Below are positions 37,261-49,949 of a stretch of DNA of 64,000 nucleotides, in pieces (within the stretch, counting starts at the first letter, position 1; every line of letters begins with the position of its first letter). Origin of the DNA: Certhia americana (lineage: Eukaryota; Chordata; Aves; Passeriformes; Certhiidae); NCBI GenBank assembly GCA_018697195.1, contig CM031858.1, positions 87,573,277 to 87,637,276 on the forward strand, in the 5' to 3' direction. Position numbers and translations under genes: made by a program. The notes beneath the pieces were generated by a model, which was given only the letters and a program-made list of their open reading frames with translations, made no database searches and was not told the DNA's origin.

Positions 37261-38243
37261 AGTCTCCCTGTGTATTGTTGAGCCCCACAGCTCTCATCCA
37301 GGGCTAACAGGACACAAGAAGCTATTTACAGACAGCTACAATATGTCTCGGAAGCAAAAGGCACAACCCCACAGCACCTTTCCAATACTGTAAACTAGCA
37401 CCTAACCATGCAGTGAAAGCAATGCCGGGACAGAATTACCTTGATACAAAAAACATTTATGCCCAAAATGTAATGCTGTCCTTGTCATGCTTTTTATAGG
37501 CTTTAACCATGGTTTCTAGAAGACAGCAAAAATGCCTCTGGACAGCAGAGGAGCTATCTGGCATTAGAGTTATTTGCAATGCAGGATGACTTGGAGGAAT
37601 TTAAGGATCATATTATGATTATGCAAAAAATCTGCTGAGAATCTGAGATGAAAGAGTTGAGATCACTGAAGTCAAGAGGCATTTTGATTTCAGTGGGACC
37701 AGCATATCTCCCTGGCTTTTAAGCAAAAATATAAATCACATAGCTCCAAAATAATAAGTTAATAATCAACATATTTTAGGCAATTTTGTCTAAAGTGAGG
37801 AAGAGAAGTCTGCTAATGAAACATGAAAGTGCAGGTACATGTCTTGGGATTGGCTATTAGGTAAGCTCTGAACAAAACTGTGGCAAAAAGAAGTGACTTT
37901 TCAGACAACTCCCAAAAGCAAAGTTATGATCACATTAGGAATCAGTGTTAAAGAGACAAAGAAGCTTTTGAAACCAGTGCAGCAATGTAAAAATAGGAGA
38001 GAGAAATAAGTAGTTATCCAACAATAAATGCATTCAGAAGATCAGCAATAAAGCTTGTTGATGTGGACTGATTTTCAGATATTCTAAGCCAAGTCTGACG
38101 GAGGCTCAGGATCACTGAGTATCAAGGAAACCTACTTTATTCCTGTGCACTCTAGCAGACTGCATAGTACCCCATTCATTTTAGCTGCAGAAAAATGATT
38201 GAAAACTTCTATATTTTCCTGGTTACAAACTAAAACTATTTAC

Positions 38244-38321
38244 CATTGGTGTGGCCTCTGTGAAATCCATCAGGAGGTCACCTGGCTCCAAAGCAAATGT
38301 ACTCCCAGCATCTGTGGAACT
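38244..38321 (-). CDS. Gene A exon, 78 bp (phase 0 to 0)
   Basis: Seen: a strong acceptor (TTTCTTTTCTGCCTTTAG) and a donor (ATG|GTAAAT) enclose 26 codons, SSTDAGSTFALEPGDLLMDF then TEATPM. It lies 428 bp from the previous exon, the shortest gap among the fitted gene A exons, and begins in the phase that exon leaves. The peptide changes from Ser/Thr-rich to a short hydrophobic-acidic segment (ALEPGDLLMDF), the kind of short amphipathic motif that often binds a partner domain; that role is inference. At 78 bp and symmetric in phase, the exon could be skipped without changing frame. Confidence 0.75.
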
Positions 38322-38749
38322 CTAAAGGCAGAAAAGAAACTCAGCACTGGAATAAAGAACCATTTAATTTCTGTAATTTTGTCAGGGTTTTTTAAATTCC
38401 TTAAAACACAGATTGCCAAACGGATTAAAAATTTCACACCATGTTTTTCAACTATGGCTACTCCGGAAAGATGGAGAACATAATTATGCACCTTTAAAAT
38501 CCAAGTGAGGAATCCTGATCCACTGCCCGCTAATGCTGATGAAAAACTGTTATGGATTTTAGCTCAGTCTTGGAGCAGGCTCTAAATATTTCCTTACACA
38601 ACAAGTTAAACATATTACTACAACTCTGCATTAAAAACTACTCTTAAATGTAGAATTACTCCATCTAGGGAAAACCTTTTACTCACAGCTCCTCCTACCC
38701 TTCCTGAACCCCCTCCCTAGTGACATGAGCTCATCTCTTTGTGTGTTAC

Positions 38750-38888
38750 CTTGCCACCGGGCGAAACCTGTGTTTGTCCTTCTGATGTTTGTGGCGTACA
38801 TGTTTTCTGCGACCCGGGAGACGCTGAAGACACAGGTGTTGATGCTGCTGCTGCTGCTGCCAGTGCTGGAGGAAGGTCATCTTCATCA
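38750..38888 (-). CDS. Gene A exon, 139 bp (phase 2 to 0), acidic patch plus six-alanine run
   Basis: Seen: acceptor ACGGTAG and donor AAG|GTAACA bound one base plus 46 codons. The peptide starts DEDDLPPALAAAAAAS and continues with TPVSSASPGSQKTCTPQTSE, ending VSPGGK. Joined to the preceding exon it gives TRQYS-F-DEDDLPP, so a basic phosphosite is followed at once by an acidic stretch. The six alanines are encoded by six identical GCA codons, a short CAG/CTG-type repeat that may vary in length. Several CpGs sit in the 3' half. The rest is Ser/Thr/Pro/Gln-rich and probably unstructured. Other reading frames also give open stretches here, but only this one joins in phase with both neighbours. 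Confidence 0.75.
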
Positions 38889-41743
38889 CTACCGTTGATA
38901 AAAACAGACAGATTTTCTCATTAGAAGATGCCACCGGAGTTTTTACTGCACTTGTGTCAGAGGAGGCACTGGTAACCTGTATGTGTGCTGTAGTGCATTG
39001 AAGGGAAGCTCCATTTACCCTTCTCTCTGAAATGCAGCTACCTTTTCAAGTAAATCAGATTTTTTTTAAAGCTCTAAAAATTCCTTAAAAATGGGTTGGC
39101 TAGGTACTTCTCATCTGCAAATGGAAATCTTATGCTTATTAGGTGCAAGTAGCATTTCTATGGATTGAGTATCCATGCATAAAGGAACTGGCTAGATATG
39201 ACTCCACTTTGATGTTTATTCTTTTCTATGGAGGCTGGCAGCATTGATAAGAACAGATATGGTGACATCTATCCATGGATCTGACTGCTTCATTGGCCTC
39301 AGTAAACAGTAGATTTGACACCCATTATGGAGCTAGTCTATGCTGCTATTTTCAAACCGTTTTTGAAGGAATTTGATTGACTCCAAAAAAAATCTCTTTA
39401 AAAACATTCTTGTGAGTGTGAGATCTTTTTCCCATCCCATTTATTCCATTACAGAGGAAACATTTCATTTAAGATGAGGTTGCATGCTTCCCCTGGGCTT
39501 CAGGCCGTCAAGCTGAACTCTTTCCATCTCACCTACTGTCACCACTAAATGAAAGCCAGTAAAGAATGTTATGCCTTCATTTACTTTTGCAGAACCCCGT
39601 TGACTACAGATCACTGGGATCAGTCTGCCCTAAGTCAGAATGTTTCCAATTGTTAATTGCAGTTAGATGGAGGTAAACAGAGTCATAATTTGGTCTATAT
39701 AAGCCTTATTACTGGGAATGATGTGTGAAAAGGAAAGACTACAGCGTGACACTTTAATGCACAGCAAAAATAATGAGAAAAATTACTTCTGCTCATAAAA
39801 CAGCACTAATTTTTACTACCAATTACGTACTCACAGTGCACAGAAGCCTGCCATGCCAGTTTGACAGATACTTCCAGAGCAGAACTACACTTGCTTTAGT
39901 GCCACTTGAAGGCAGCACGCCTGGGCAACCCAAAAAACTTCAAAGCTACATATGGGTTACACAACATTATGCTGGGTTGCCTAACAATGTTTTTTAATTA
40001 TGTTACAAAATTTTGGTGTTAATATTATCTTTTTCAGACTTCATTTTTTATTTCTTCTGGGAAAGGATAGAATTCAGCACCACAGCAGGCACAGTATACA
40101 GGTTTTATGCTGGAAAGAAAAAAAAAAAAAATGCAAAAATTTTTGGACCTGTTGAATAGACATTTTATTAAGGTAACAAGCACGGAGCTGAGCTGTTGAC
40201 CTAGTTAATTTCTCTTTCAGGAACATGTAGCTGACATTTTCCCAGTCCTTGCTCCCCACTCTCAGCAGGAATTCAATGACACCTTCCCCATCCTTGCTGG
40301 GTAAAGCTACTACTCTGGTGTATACAAGGAAGTAGAAAAATAAAAACTAGGGTCAATTTATCAGCCATCAAGCTATCAGCACACTAGCTGTAAGACTGAG
40401 AATTTGCCTTCATAGTATTGCTTTCATGATATCCTTCACTGTTTCTTCACATTTCCCATATTTGCATTCCAGATGTAAGATAATTTAAATCGAACAGAAT
40501 TTGACTTTACAAAAAGAAACAAAAAAATTACATCCTGTATTTTTAACTAGGGAGTCTTTGGCCCTACACATGGCCACAGCGTAGGTGACACCTGTGGTTA
40601 GATGTGTTCATCTGCTGTTCCTCACACCTAATACTGGACAATTGAAAATCCACATGGGAACAAGACATCTTCAAAACTGTTCCTCAAAACCTCATCAATT
40701 AAAAAGTGATTGTGTGTTTCCACATGCCAGTCTTAGCCTCTTGGACAAATACTGATTTGGCTAATAGCTCGTTTTCCTCCTAGCCTCAATTTGACTAGTT
40801 CTTCTGTTTCTTGTCCTAAATAATTTTTCAGTTTTGGTAATACAGATTGTTGAAAAGGCAATGTTCTTAACAGTGAAACAAAAATAACAATGTATTGATA
40901 TTTATTAGAATCCTTTTGAAGAGACAGAAATGTTTTCCTAATGTTGATATATATTTACTGACATTAGCATGTTGAAATCCTGGATGGAATAACAGTTGCT
41001 ATTCTACACAGAAAGCATACATATTTTTTTCTTTATTATGGCATTGATATTCTTGTACTAATAAGTTTATGCTGGCGTTATCTCCTTTCCCCCTTAATTT
41101 CTAGTGGCCTTGTCTGTCTTTTCATGGGAGGACAAATCAACACTGACTTTCACTTCTTCTCACATCCCTAGAGATTTTCAAGTGGAATGGATTACATGTA
41201 AATGGGATGCCAAAGCCCTGTAGGCACAGATCCCTCTTTCCAGGACTAAGAGAATTAGTTTTGCTGGCTATAGCTGTAGCAGGCTCAGCAATTTCTTCAT
41301 GAGACAAATCACAGAGAGGGAGGCTGTGCTCTCTGAGAGGGAATGGCTCACAGCACAGCTTGATGCCCCAACAACTAAAGACTGTTTTCCTCATTTTGCA
41401 AATGGGGTTGTAATGAAGCCAACAGAGCAGCTTGCTCAAGCTCACACCAGGTCTTTGACATTTCATGTGGTAAAGAGGTTTTTAATTCCTAACCCATAAG
41501 CTCGGGAAAAGGTGGATGGCCTGCAATTCAAAGGGTTAGCCGCTGCATAGGAAAGGCAAATTAATTTTGTATTAAAAGCATGAAGATTCTCAGTGATGAA
41601 CGGAATAGTTATTGGTATAAGATCATTATCATGTAATTGCACTCATGCCTTTCAGAAGGCATAGCTAGAGCAATAATTAGCATCCCCTTTCATTTTCAGC
41701 TGTAGTAGGCAAAACCACAAAGATAGTGCTGTATGTTACTCAC
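38889..41743. other. Gene A intron
   Basis: Between two secure exons; the MIR-like fragment at 41.4 kb is the only element recognised. Confidence 0.65.
41381..41452 (-). mobile_element. MIR-like SINE fragment
   Basis: Seen: TCCTCATTTTGCAAATGGGG followed by an ACAGAGCAGCTTGCTCAAG-CTCACACCAGG pattern. This matches the well-known reverse complement of the MIR core (CATTTTACAGATGGGG ... CTTGCCCAAGGTCACAC). About 70 bp is recognisable. Confidence 0.55.
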
Positions 41744-41848
41744 AAACTGTACTGCCTCGTTAACTTCCTCACACGAGGAGCTTTAACCTCCTGCTTTTCT
41801 GTGGGGACAGTTGTTGGTGCAGTTTCAGGTCTCACTGGAGCTGGACTT
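41744..41848 (-). CDS. Gene A exon, 105 bp (phase 2 to 2), with RKLTRQYS phosphosite-like motif
   Basis: Seen: a long pyrimidine tract and acceptor (TTTTTCTTGCTATTTTTAG) lead in, and a consensus donor (TTT|GTGAGTAAC) follows. Only one frame is useful: one base, 34 codons, two bases. The peptide begins SPAPVRPETAPTTVPTEKQE and ends APRVRKLTRQYS. The first half is Pro/Thr-rich and looks disordered; the second half is strongly basic. R-Q-Y-S preceded by basic residues fits the Arg-x-x-Ser pattern used by basophilic kinases and often by 14-3-3 proteins (family knowledge, not shown here). The split codon TT|T joins the 38.75-kb exon to give Phe. This is one of the most secure exons in the window. 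The gene is not recognised. Confidence 0.78.
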
Positions 41849-44300
41849 CTAAAAATAGCAAGAAAAACATATGTCATAAAGGATCTATTTAAACTACTTC
41901 AGGCATATCAACAAAGTTCTGGCTCATCAACACTTATTTATCTTGCAAAGTGGCAAGTGCCCATTGAAGTTCATCCTTTTGTTCCATTTATAGTTCGCAG
42001 GCCAGTGTGCGTGTGTGTACAGAAAAGGATGTGTGAGCTCACCCTCCTGTGCTGGGCATACCATTTATAGAAGCAACCACTGGTCACAAACACAGAGCCT
42101 GTGTGAAAGACCATGTGGAAATGTCACTGTTTCCAAAATACCACATTTTAATAACAGACCAGCAGTTCAGTCACGTCAGAAATATTTTTACGAAACATAT
42201 GTTTAACAAAAACTATTTTATGAGTTGTGAAACCTGTTCTCCTTGAAATAGTTTTTATTTGAAATTAAATATTATCCTTCCACAGTTGAAAGGGCATCTC
42301 AAGGGGGATGAACCAACAGATTTGATCCAAGAAAGATGATCAATTTTCTTCTAATTTGCTAGAAAAAAGCAAAACTCAGACATGTTCCAGATGCTCATTA
42401 ATATGAAATACATCTGCAGAGCTCCAGCAAAGGACAACTGTGGCAATGAGGTCCACATGAAATAATCTTCTCCTTAACCATTTATCAGTAGAATTAACTC
42501 AGGCTTCAATTAAAAAAATCAAATACTAAATAAAACGTGACCTCATGACCTTGGGAGGAAACCATTTCAATCATGAGCTTGAGGGGAATGAAGACACATG
42601 AAACATCTTAAATACTACTTCTATTTGAAGCAAATTTAAAAAATAATTTGAAAGTCCTGATTAACAATTTGTGAAATGGTATTCTACCATCTAATCTGAA
42701 GTCAGATTCTAAATTACTAACTTGAGCAGTCTTACTGATTGCTGATGGGACTGCTCATGCACTGAGGTACATTCCACAAATGGCAAAAGTTTTTCTAGTT
42801 TACTTGCATTGTATTAGCCTTCTAAAGCCTTAATAAGATACGCATGTTTAATCTTCACAATTGCAGACCCCTCTGATGCTCCTGAGTGTTTTAAGCTTCG
42901 TTAGCTCTCTTTGATAACTTCTGAACCTGATGTTGAGCTACAACAGAACCTACTAAAATGGCACAGCCTTCGGGTTATATACATTCAGTTTTCCTAAATG
43001 TTTTTTAATCTTCGGAGAGGTCACAGAGCTTAAGATGGAACAATGGAAAGTATTAAAGTGCAAATGGCATAAATAAATCATAAACCTGACTACTAGTTCC
43101 TCTTTTCATGAAACAACTTTTGTCAGTTATTTACCTGCTATTTGTTCCCATTAATTTCAAGAAGTTAGTATAGATAGAAGCAAGATATCTATATCAGATA
43201 TACTTCCTTTTCCCCAGTTCAAATTTCAGTGTCAGTCATTTATATCACAGATTTCTCAATGACATTAACGCAGAACAAGCCAGACGGATCTGAAGACATT
43301 TTGCTGAGTTTGTTAGGGTATTAGACTGGCAAATAAGGGGAAGATGAGCCTAAATCATCTGTTTTAGTATTGAATTCAATATATCCCGAAAATCTGTGAA
43401 TCAACATCATTATGGAAGCTCCCAAGATTGTTTTGGTTAAGTCAGTCTTTGTTGTAAGACAATACTAGCTCTTCTATTGCTGAAGCAAAGGTAGGTTTTG
43501 GTCACTGAAAAAAAAATTGCTTGTTCCATTTACCCAAAGTGACTTCCAATTGAAGTCCAACATAAACATGATAAATATGTTAAGACACATTTAACAATGG
43601 ATAGTCAAATTCTGAAGAGGTGTAAATGAATGCAATTATTATATCATTATTTTCAGCTCAAATATACTAGCTGACATTCTTGCTCTGTACGAGTAGTCCT
43701 CAAAACTTTCCAATAATTTTTTAAGAGGGTATCTTACAATTTTTAAACCTTTTCATCAACTCAGTGAGAGTGGAAACGAAAATAGTGGTATTAACTACAT
43801 GAGTTGAATAACATTTCCTCAAAATTATAGCAAGCAATGCACTAATGCTATGAAAATGTTTAAGAAACGGCAAAGTGTAGAACAGGAAAGCTGATTACAA
43901 ATCTATTTCCAGTTCATGGGTGCTTCAAATTTCTCAGGATAACATTATAACCTATGATGAAGATTATAATGTTCCTTTCACACAAAGGAAGACTTGGAGT
44001 GATAATTTCAGCTCTTTTGTTACGCTTCATTTTACAGAGACTGTGTATCTCCTTTGGAATACCACTGTTTGTAATTTAAAGACAAAAAAAGAGGAAGAGG
44101 TGGGGCTTTTGAAGAAGTTATTTCAATTGTCATTTCAATTGTAATTGCTCAGATAAACTTCACTTATGTTTTGCATCACACCAGTAAAGTATTCCACTCA
44201 CTTATGTTGCAAAATCAATACCATTTTAAAAGCAAAATCTTCTTTCCCATTATGATAAAATTTTGCCTAATTTTTGTTAGCGGCTGCAACTACCTTTCCC

Positions 44301-44332
44301 CTGATATTTATCAGGCCTCTGGGGCCTGATAA
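44301..44332. repeat. Compound inverted repeat (CTGATA/TATCAG)
   Basis: CTGATA-TT-TATCAG is followed, overlapping, by TTATCAGGCC-TCTGG-GGCCTGATAA, a perfect 10-bp inverted repeat with a 5-nt loop. TATCAG/CTGATA also contains the GATA core. Confidence 0.85.
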
Positions 44333-47154
44333 CACAAACACCATTTATTGCACATTTTGAGAAGTTGCAGGTTACCTAGGATGTAAGTCGAAGTTGCCCC
44401 TGAATGAAAAGTAGTTGTGGCAATGCCTCTACCCAAAGAGACCATTAGCACAAGTTGAAATGATAGACTGTTTGCTCCTACAAACTGCAGAGCTGGATTT
44501 TTCCCTCATTAAAACCTTGCTAGGTTACCTCTTTCCCCACCAGAATAAAAATTCTAGCTCCTGTCTCATCTCCAAACACTCTTCCTCAGTCTGAACCTGC
44601 TCAAAACTATTGGTACTCTCTCAACAGCACCTAGATGCAAGAAGTGCTCAGCTTGATCAACCCAGCACCTGATCTGTGCTTTTACAATGGAAGGCTTTTA
44701 ATATCACAGAAACTCTTTTTAAAAATCCCATTGATATTCCAGAAAAAGTAACAGAATAACGTCTGTTATTATCCTTTGATTTCTACAGCCAGAATTCTTA
44801 TATGGAAGGATATGATTTTTGAAGAGAAGCCCTGTAATTATTTCAATTATTTAAATAGAGTGATTATGTGCAGCTATCACCATTTCAAGTTTGTAGTCTT
44901 ATATAAATTACACAGCTATATAAACTACTGTAGTCCTATACAAAGTATATAGCTTGGGGAAAACCGAAAGTGTTAAAGGATCAGTGAGACCCAGAATTAA
45001 AATGAAAAAGAAAATGTGCAGTGTATTACAGTTGCTTTAGAAGGCTCTTTTTCAATGTCATTAATTCATAAGAAACCTTTTCCCTGTAACAGTACCCAAC
45101 CACTACTGCATACAAATGAAGGTACTGAACCAAGACAGAGTTACTTAATGACCTGGCACCTTACATAAAAATCTGTCACTTCCTGGTGAGAATGACAATA
45201 ACAACCACGAATGTCAGCAGGCAGTGGCAGGTCATCAGAAACTGCCTGTGCACTGTGGGCCCCAGCGCACTCTCCTGAACTAGCTTCAGCCTGTTTCACA
45301 AGCCTGCACAGCAACACCAACACAACCCAGAGAGAGATCCCAGCCCCCAGCCCCCAACCCAAGGAAATCTGTTTTGTTCTCAGAGTAGCGGCCAAGAAGG
45401 TAACTGAAACCAAAACCGCTCACCAAAAAAAAAAGGAAAAAGAATTACCCTGTGAAACATTTCAATTGACCACAGATGTACACTGGTTTAGCTTGAACCT
45501 TCCTTGGGGGTGGAATGCATGTGCTCATGCTGAGGGACTCAGGGTGTCCCACCCCACCCTGGCTCAGTTTGCAGGGCTAAGGCTGCTCCTGTACCACCCC
45601 TTTGTGTGGCTTCCTTGTCCCCTGCTTAGGTGGCTCTGGGCAAACCTCTGTATTTGAAATGTGGCAACTGGGCCGTGTGGGATCAAATGACTGTCCACCT
45701 AGTAAACTGAACAGCATTTACTTCTCTTACCTTGGAGGAGCCAGTTCAGGATTTTAAAACCGCCAAAGACTACTGGGGGAACACACTTTCTGCATTTGTT
45801 TTCAACAAACAAAGGGCTTTATCCCCTTTGCTTCTGTCTGTGCCTATTTTGTCATCTGGAACAATCCCTTTCCCTGTGTCTTCCCAAACTGATGCCAAGA
45901 GACAGAGGATAAAAGCCCCATGATTTAAAAGGATACAGCCAGCTGTATGAAAGTTGACCTGCTTTCAGATGCTGACTCATGGAAAAGGAAAATAAAAGCC
46001 CCAGAGACTGATTTTCACTTCAGAATTCCCTTTGAGTGGGAACATGATAGTGAAAACTTGGGAAGGATAAGCAAAAAATAAAGGTAGGAAAAGGAAAATT
46101 ATTTGATAGATGCATTCTCTCGTATATCAAAGACATAGCCTAACAGCTAAGCAAACACAGACAAACACTCAAATCTTTCCTAAGCCTGTGCTCTAAGGAT
46201 TTCACACATTTCTTTTCCGAAGGCCATCTGAAGTTAAGAAACAATATGTTCTTTTTCACTTTGATAAGGTAGCTTTTCTCAGAAGACAGGTTAGCTTTTC
46301 CAAACATTGCTTTGGACATTTTAAAGCTACTGCCCATATCAAATTTTCTGAATAAAGTTTTTTTTCTTCTTTTTACCTCCCATGCCCCCCTCCCTGTAGA
46401 TTGCAGATGTGTAACAAAGATCCTTGCTACAGCTTATGTGCTTTTTTTACACACAAACTGAGTTCTGTTTCTTGTAAAGGAAAAAATTCCACCCCCCTCC
46501 ACTGCCCTTACAATGAAAATGTATGTGCAGCCTAGACAAAAGTACGGTGCTCCTGTGGTCCAAGAGATAGATAATGATGATACAGGAACTGCTCTTCTCT
46601 CGCAGCTCGGGGTAATGTAGGAGGTCAACACCCGGTGTCTAAGGTCAAAGTGAGCTACAAATCCCACCCCTCCTCACAGCAACCAGGACATCTATGATGA
46701 ATCCTGTGCTTTCCAAAGAGCCTAGGCACAGTTTAGGGGACATGGAACAGAGCCAAAGAAACACACTTCAAGTGGGGTATTTCATCAGCTTAACCTCATC
46801 TGAAAGGTCTAAATACTGTTTCTTTCTCTGTAGTTTGGAGGTTAAGAATACAATTACAAACAATTTATCAGCATTTGGCTTCAGGCAGCAGGTCAAAGAG
46901 GTGTTTAAGACTCAGAATGAAGTCAAAGAACATACCTAGGTGTGCTATCTGCAATCTTTAATGCAGGCTGGCATGCAAGGGTTATTCAAGAGTTCAGCTT
47001 GAAGTTATGACTTTGATGCAGAAATTACTGTATGAGGTTCCTGCAAAAAGCTAGAGAAGTAGATCCATTAACCTGTCCATGGACTGAGGCCAAGGTGATG
47101 TGTATTTAGATATTCACTTTACTTTTGGAAATGTTGGTTGATGGAGAATGATCC

Positions 47155-47176
47155 TTTTTTTTTTTTTTTTTTTTTT
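47155..47176 (+). repeat. Poly(T) tract, 22 nt
   Basis: Uninterrupted T run in the large intron of gene A. Confidence 0.9.
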
Positions 47177-48282
47177 AAGGTAAAGACTGAATGAGAAAAG
47201 GAGCTTTTTAAAGAAATTAAAATTTCTTAGGAAGAAGCTAGCAAGGATAATGATTTTAGTTTACCTAGAATATTTCACAATATATTTATAAGGAGACATT
47301 TAAATGTAGTATTTCACTCTTCCTCACTGAGTTAACTTTGTTCTGAGTTTAAGAAAAAGCAGCCTTCTTGAATTCACTGAAGTTCATGCCAGGTAAGACT
47401 AAGCACATAATTTTTGATAGGCTTCAGTTCTGAACTTCCTGAAAGTTCTTTTGCATATATCTAGTTTTCTAGGGAACTGAAAACTTCAACTTGAGGAAAT
47501 AAGCTGCGTATAATCATCCAGGAGACATGTCATGTGGTGTGAAATCTACCCTGACATTCACTGGAAGTATATGTATAAAAACAGATACTGAGGTGCTAGC
47601 TTCAGATTGAATTGTGTACAACAAGATTAGGCAACATCACTACACCTTGCGCCTTGCTTATACAGTCATATTTTGAGAGCACCTGCAGAGAGACAGATTT
47701 CTCTGAAAAACATGGTTCAGACTCAGACTGCAGTAGGTATGTCAGCAGGACATTAGCTCAGAGAACAAAAAATGACAATTTAAATGTTAAGATAGTTTGT
47801 GCAGGTGAGAACAGAGAGGGAAAAGCACAAGAGTGCATGCATTACTTTGAGAGACACTTCTTCCTTGATGATACACAGAAGTGATTTTTAGAAGTATCAC
47901 TTTGGTCACAAAAGGTGTCAGACTTTTTCCCATAGATTGAAAGGCAGCCAGACTCAAAGCCCAGTGCACCTCAGAGGCACAAGCCACAGCAGGCTATTCA
48001 CATTCTGAAAAATCTGTATGAACAAAGCTTACTTTGCAGAGGGCATTCAGGAGAGCACCTGAGATTACTTCTCCTGATTCATCTGCACCCCATAAAACTT
48101 GATATAATTCAATGTTTTCCACCCTTCTTTTCTGGTGTGCAGCATCATCAAGCTCTATGAGATAACATTTAATTTTATGTTACGTGTTGAGCAGCTCTTA
48201 ATGTAATTAGTCTCAATGTAATGGCGTAATTTGGTTTTGGATGGGAAGATTTACAAAGAAAATTAGAATAAATGAATGCACA

Positions 48283-48300
48283 AAGCACCAGCTGGTGCTT
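48283..48300. repeat. Perfect 18-bp palindrome
   Basis: AAGCACCAGCTGGTGCTT is its own reverse complement and is centred on CAGCTG, an E-box core. It lies in the large intron of gene A. Confidence 0.9.
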
Positions 48301-49907
48301 ATACCTACTCCCACATAAGAAGAATATTCCTATTTGCAATCCTATGAAAGATGAGATAATTTGGATAACAAGGATCAACAAAGGGTGACGCAGCAGTTGG
48401 TCTAAACAGAAAGATATCCACAGACAAATCCTGAACCATGTGGGATATAAAGCCTGCCAAAGCTGGCAGTAATCCAAAAGCATATTTTAAGGGAAATAAA
48501 TATTGCAGTGCATAAATGTACCACATGGTGCATGACAGCAAGTGGCAACAGAAACAAGAACAGTAATAACTGACCAGCCAATTTGAGGGCTTCAGCTGAA
48601 GAGGGCTCCTGACTGACAACTAAACTTATGTTTACACTTTTGATCACTATTTTCAGTAAGAGGCTGTCTAATCTCCATCCTGTATCTGGAGGTTTGCAAA
48701 ATTCAGATAGACAAAGCCATGGCTGACTTGATCTTGTGTTGGTGACAGTCCTGCCTTGAGCCCTCATAAAATGAAGACTAACATGTAGCAGATGATGAAG
48801 GTATTAGTGTTTACATGTACCAAACATACCATATCTAAGCTTTCCTGAGCAGCACATGAGCATGAAAAAAAGTGTATATTATCAGCAAATCCTGTTGCTA
48901 GGTAATTCCTGTCTTATAAATTTTACTTCAGTTGTTTTCCCAACTTGTTTAACTTTGGGCATTTTTACCAACATTTCTACTGTTGGACTTATCCCAAGAT
49001 TAAAATTTAGTTTGGCAAACAGGCTATGTCCAAAGCCAGCCAGTATTTTGCTGTGTCCTAAGTAGTAGGAATTCCTAACATCTGGACTATTTTGGTGTAA
49101 TTCTTAACTCTGAACTTCCTTAAGCCAGTATAGCATCATACCTGGGCTTGCATTCAGACATGTTTGAAGAAGCAAAGAAAATAGAAAAAAGTGCAGACCT
49201 ATATCTTAAATACCATCCAAATCAGTACGTGTGGACCTGCATACACATGCAAACAGGTATCCATGCTATAGGCTTACCCAGGTGGTCATAGACAGAAAGA
49301 AAACATACTTCAAAGGGTTCATGTGTAGGCACTGGGGCAATTGTACAGATGGTGCTTTTGTCTGGCAAAGCTTTGAATGAGAAACAAATTCTCTTGATGT
49401 GGTTCTGTGGTTAGCCATATATTCCTTATATCTAATAAATTAAGCAGGCTGGCAATCAGGCAATAAATTTCTGCAAAGAAAGTTCACAACTTTATCTTTC
49501 TAGCATCCATCCCCTTACTGAGAAATGGATGAGGTTTATAAAAAGGTGAAGAGGCAACTTTGTGATTCACATTCCCTTGATGCTGCAGGACAGAAACCTC
49601 CACGTCCCAAATCAGAAGGCGGGGTACGCGCCTGATCAAGAGGAAAGTGTGACCAGAGGTGATAGGAAAGCTGCTGATTATATTTTTCATTCTTCTGTTT
49701 TGCACAACACTTTACTCCTTCGCTATACTTCCTTCATTGTTTCTGGCAGACAGCTGGAACCTTGAGCTCTCAAGGCTAAGAGAATCAAATACAAAAAATC
49801 TAGTTGGTGGAGGCAGGGGATGAGAGCCTTATGAAGATGATACTAAAGAACATTCAGTAAAGTCAAATCTAAATTAAATGAGATATCTAATCAGCAAATT
49901 CTCCCAC

Positions 49908-49949
49908 AACACTTCTTCCTCAACACTTCTCCCTCAACACTTCCATCTG
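49908..49949 (+). repeat. 14-bp tandem repeat, three copies
   Basis: AACACTTCTTCCTC, AACACTTCTCCCTC and AACACTTCCATCTG follow one another. The second differs from the first by one base, the third by four. Confidence 0.85.

Noticed and set aside
48175..48767. Three overlapping minus-strand open frames with many hydrophobic residues
   Set aside because: Hydrophobicity comes from T-rich codons. Three frames are open at once over much of it, and no splice signals or protein motifs support any of them.
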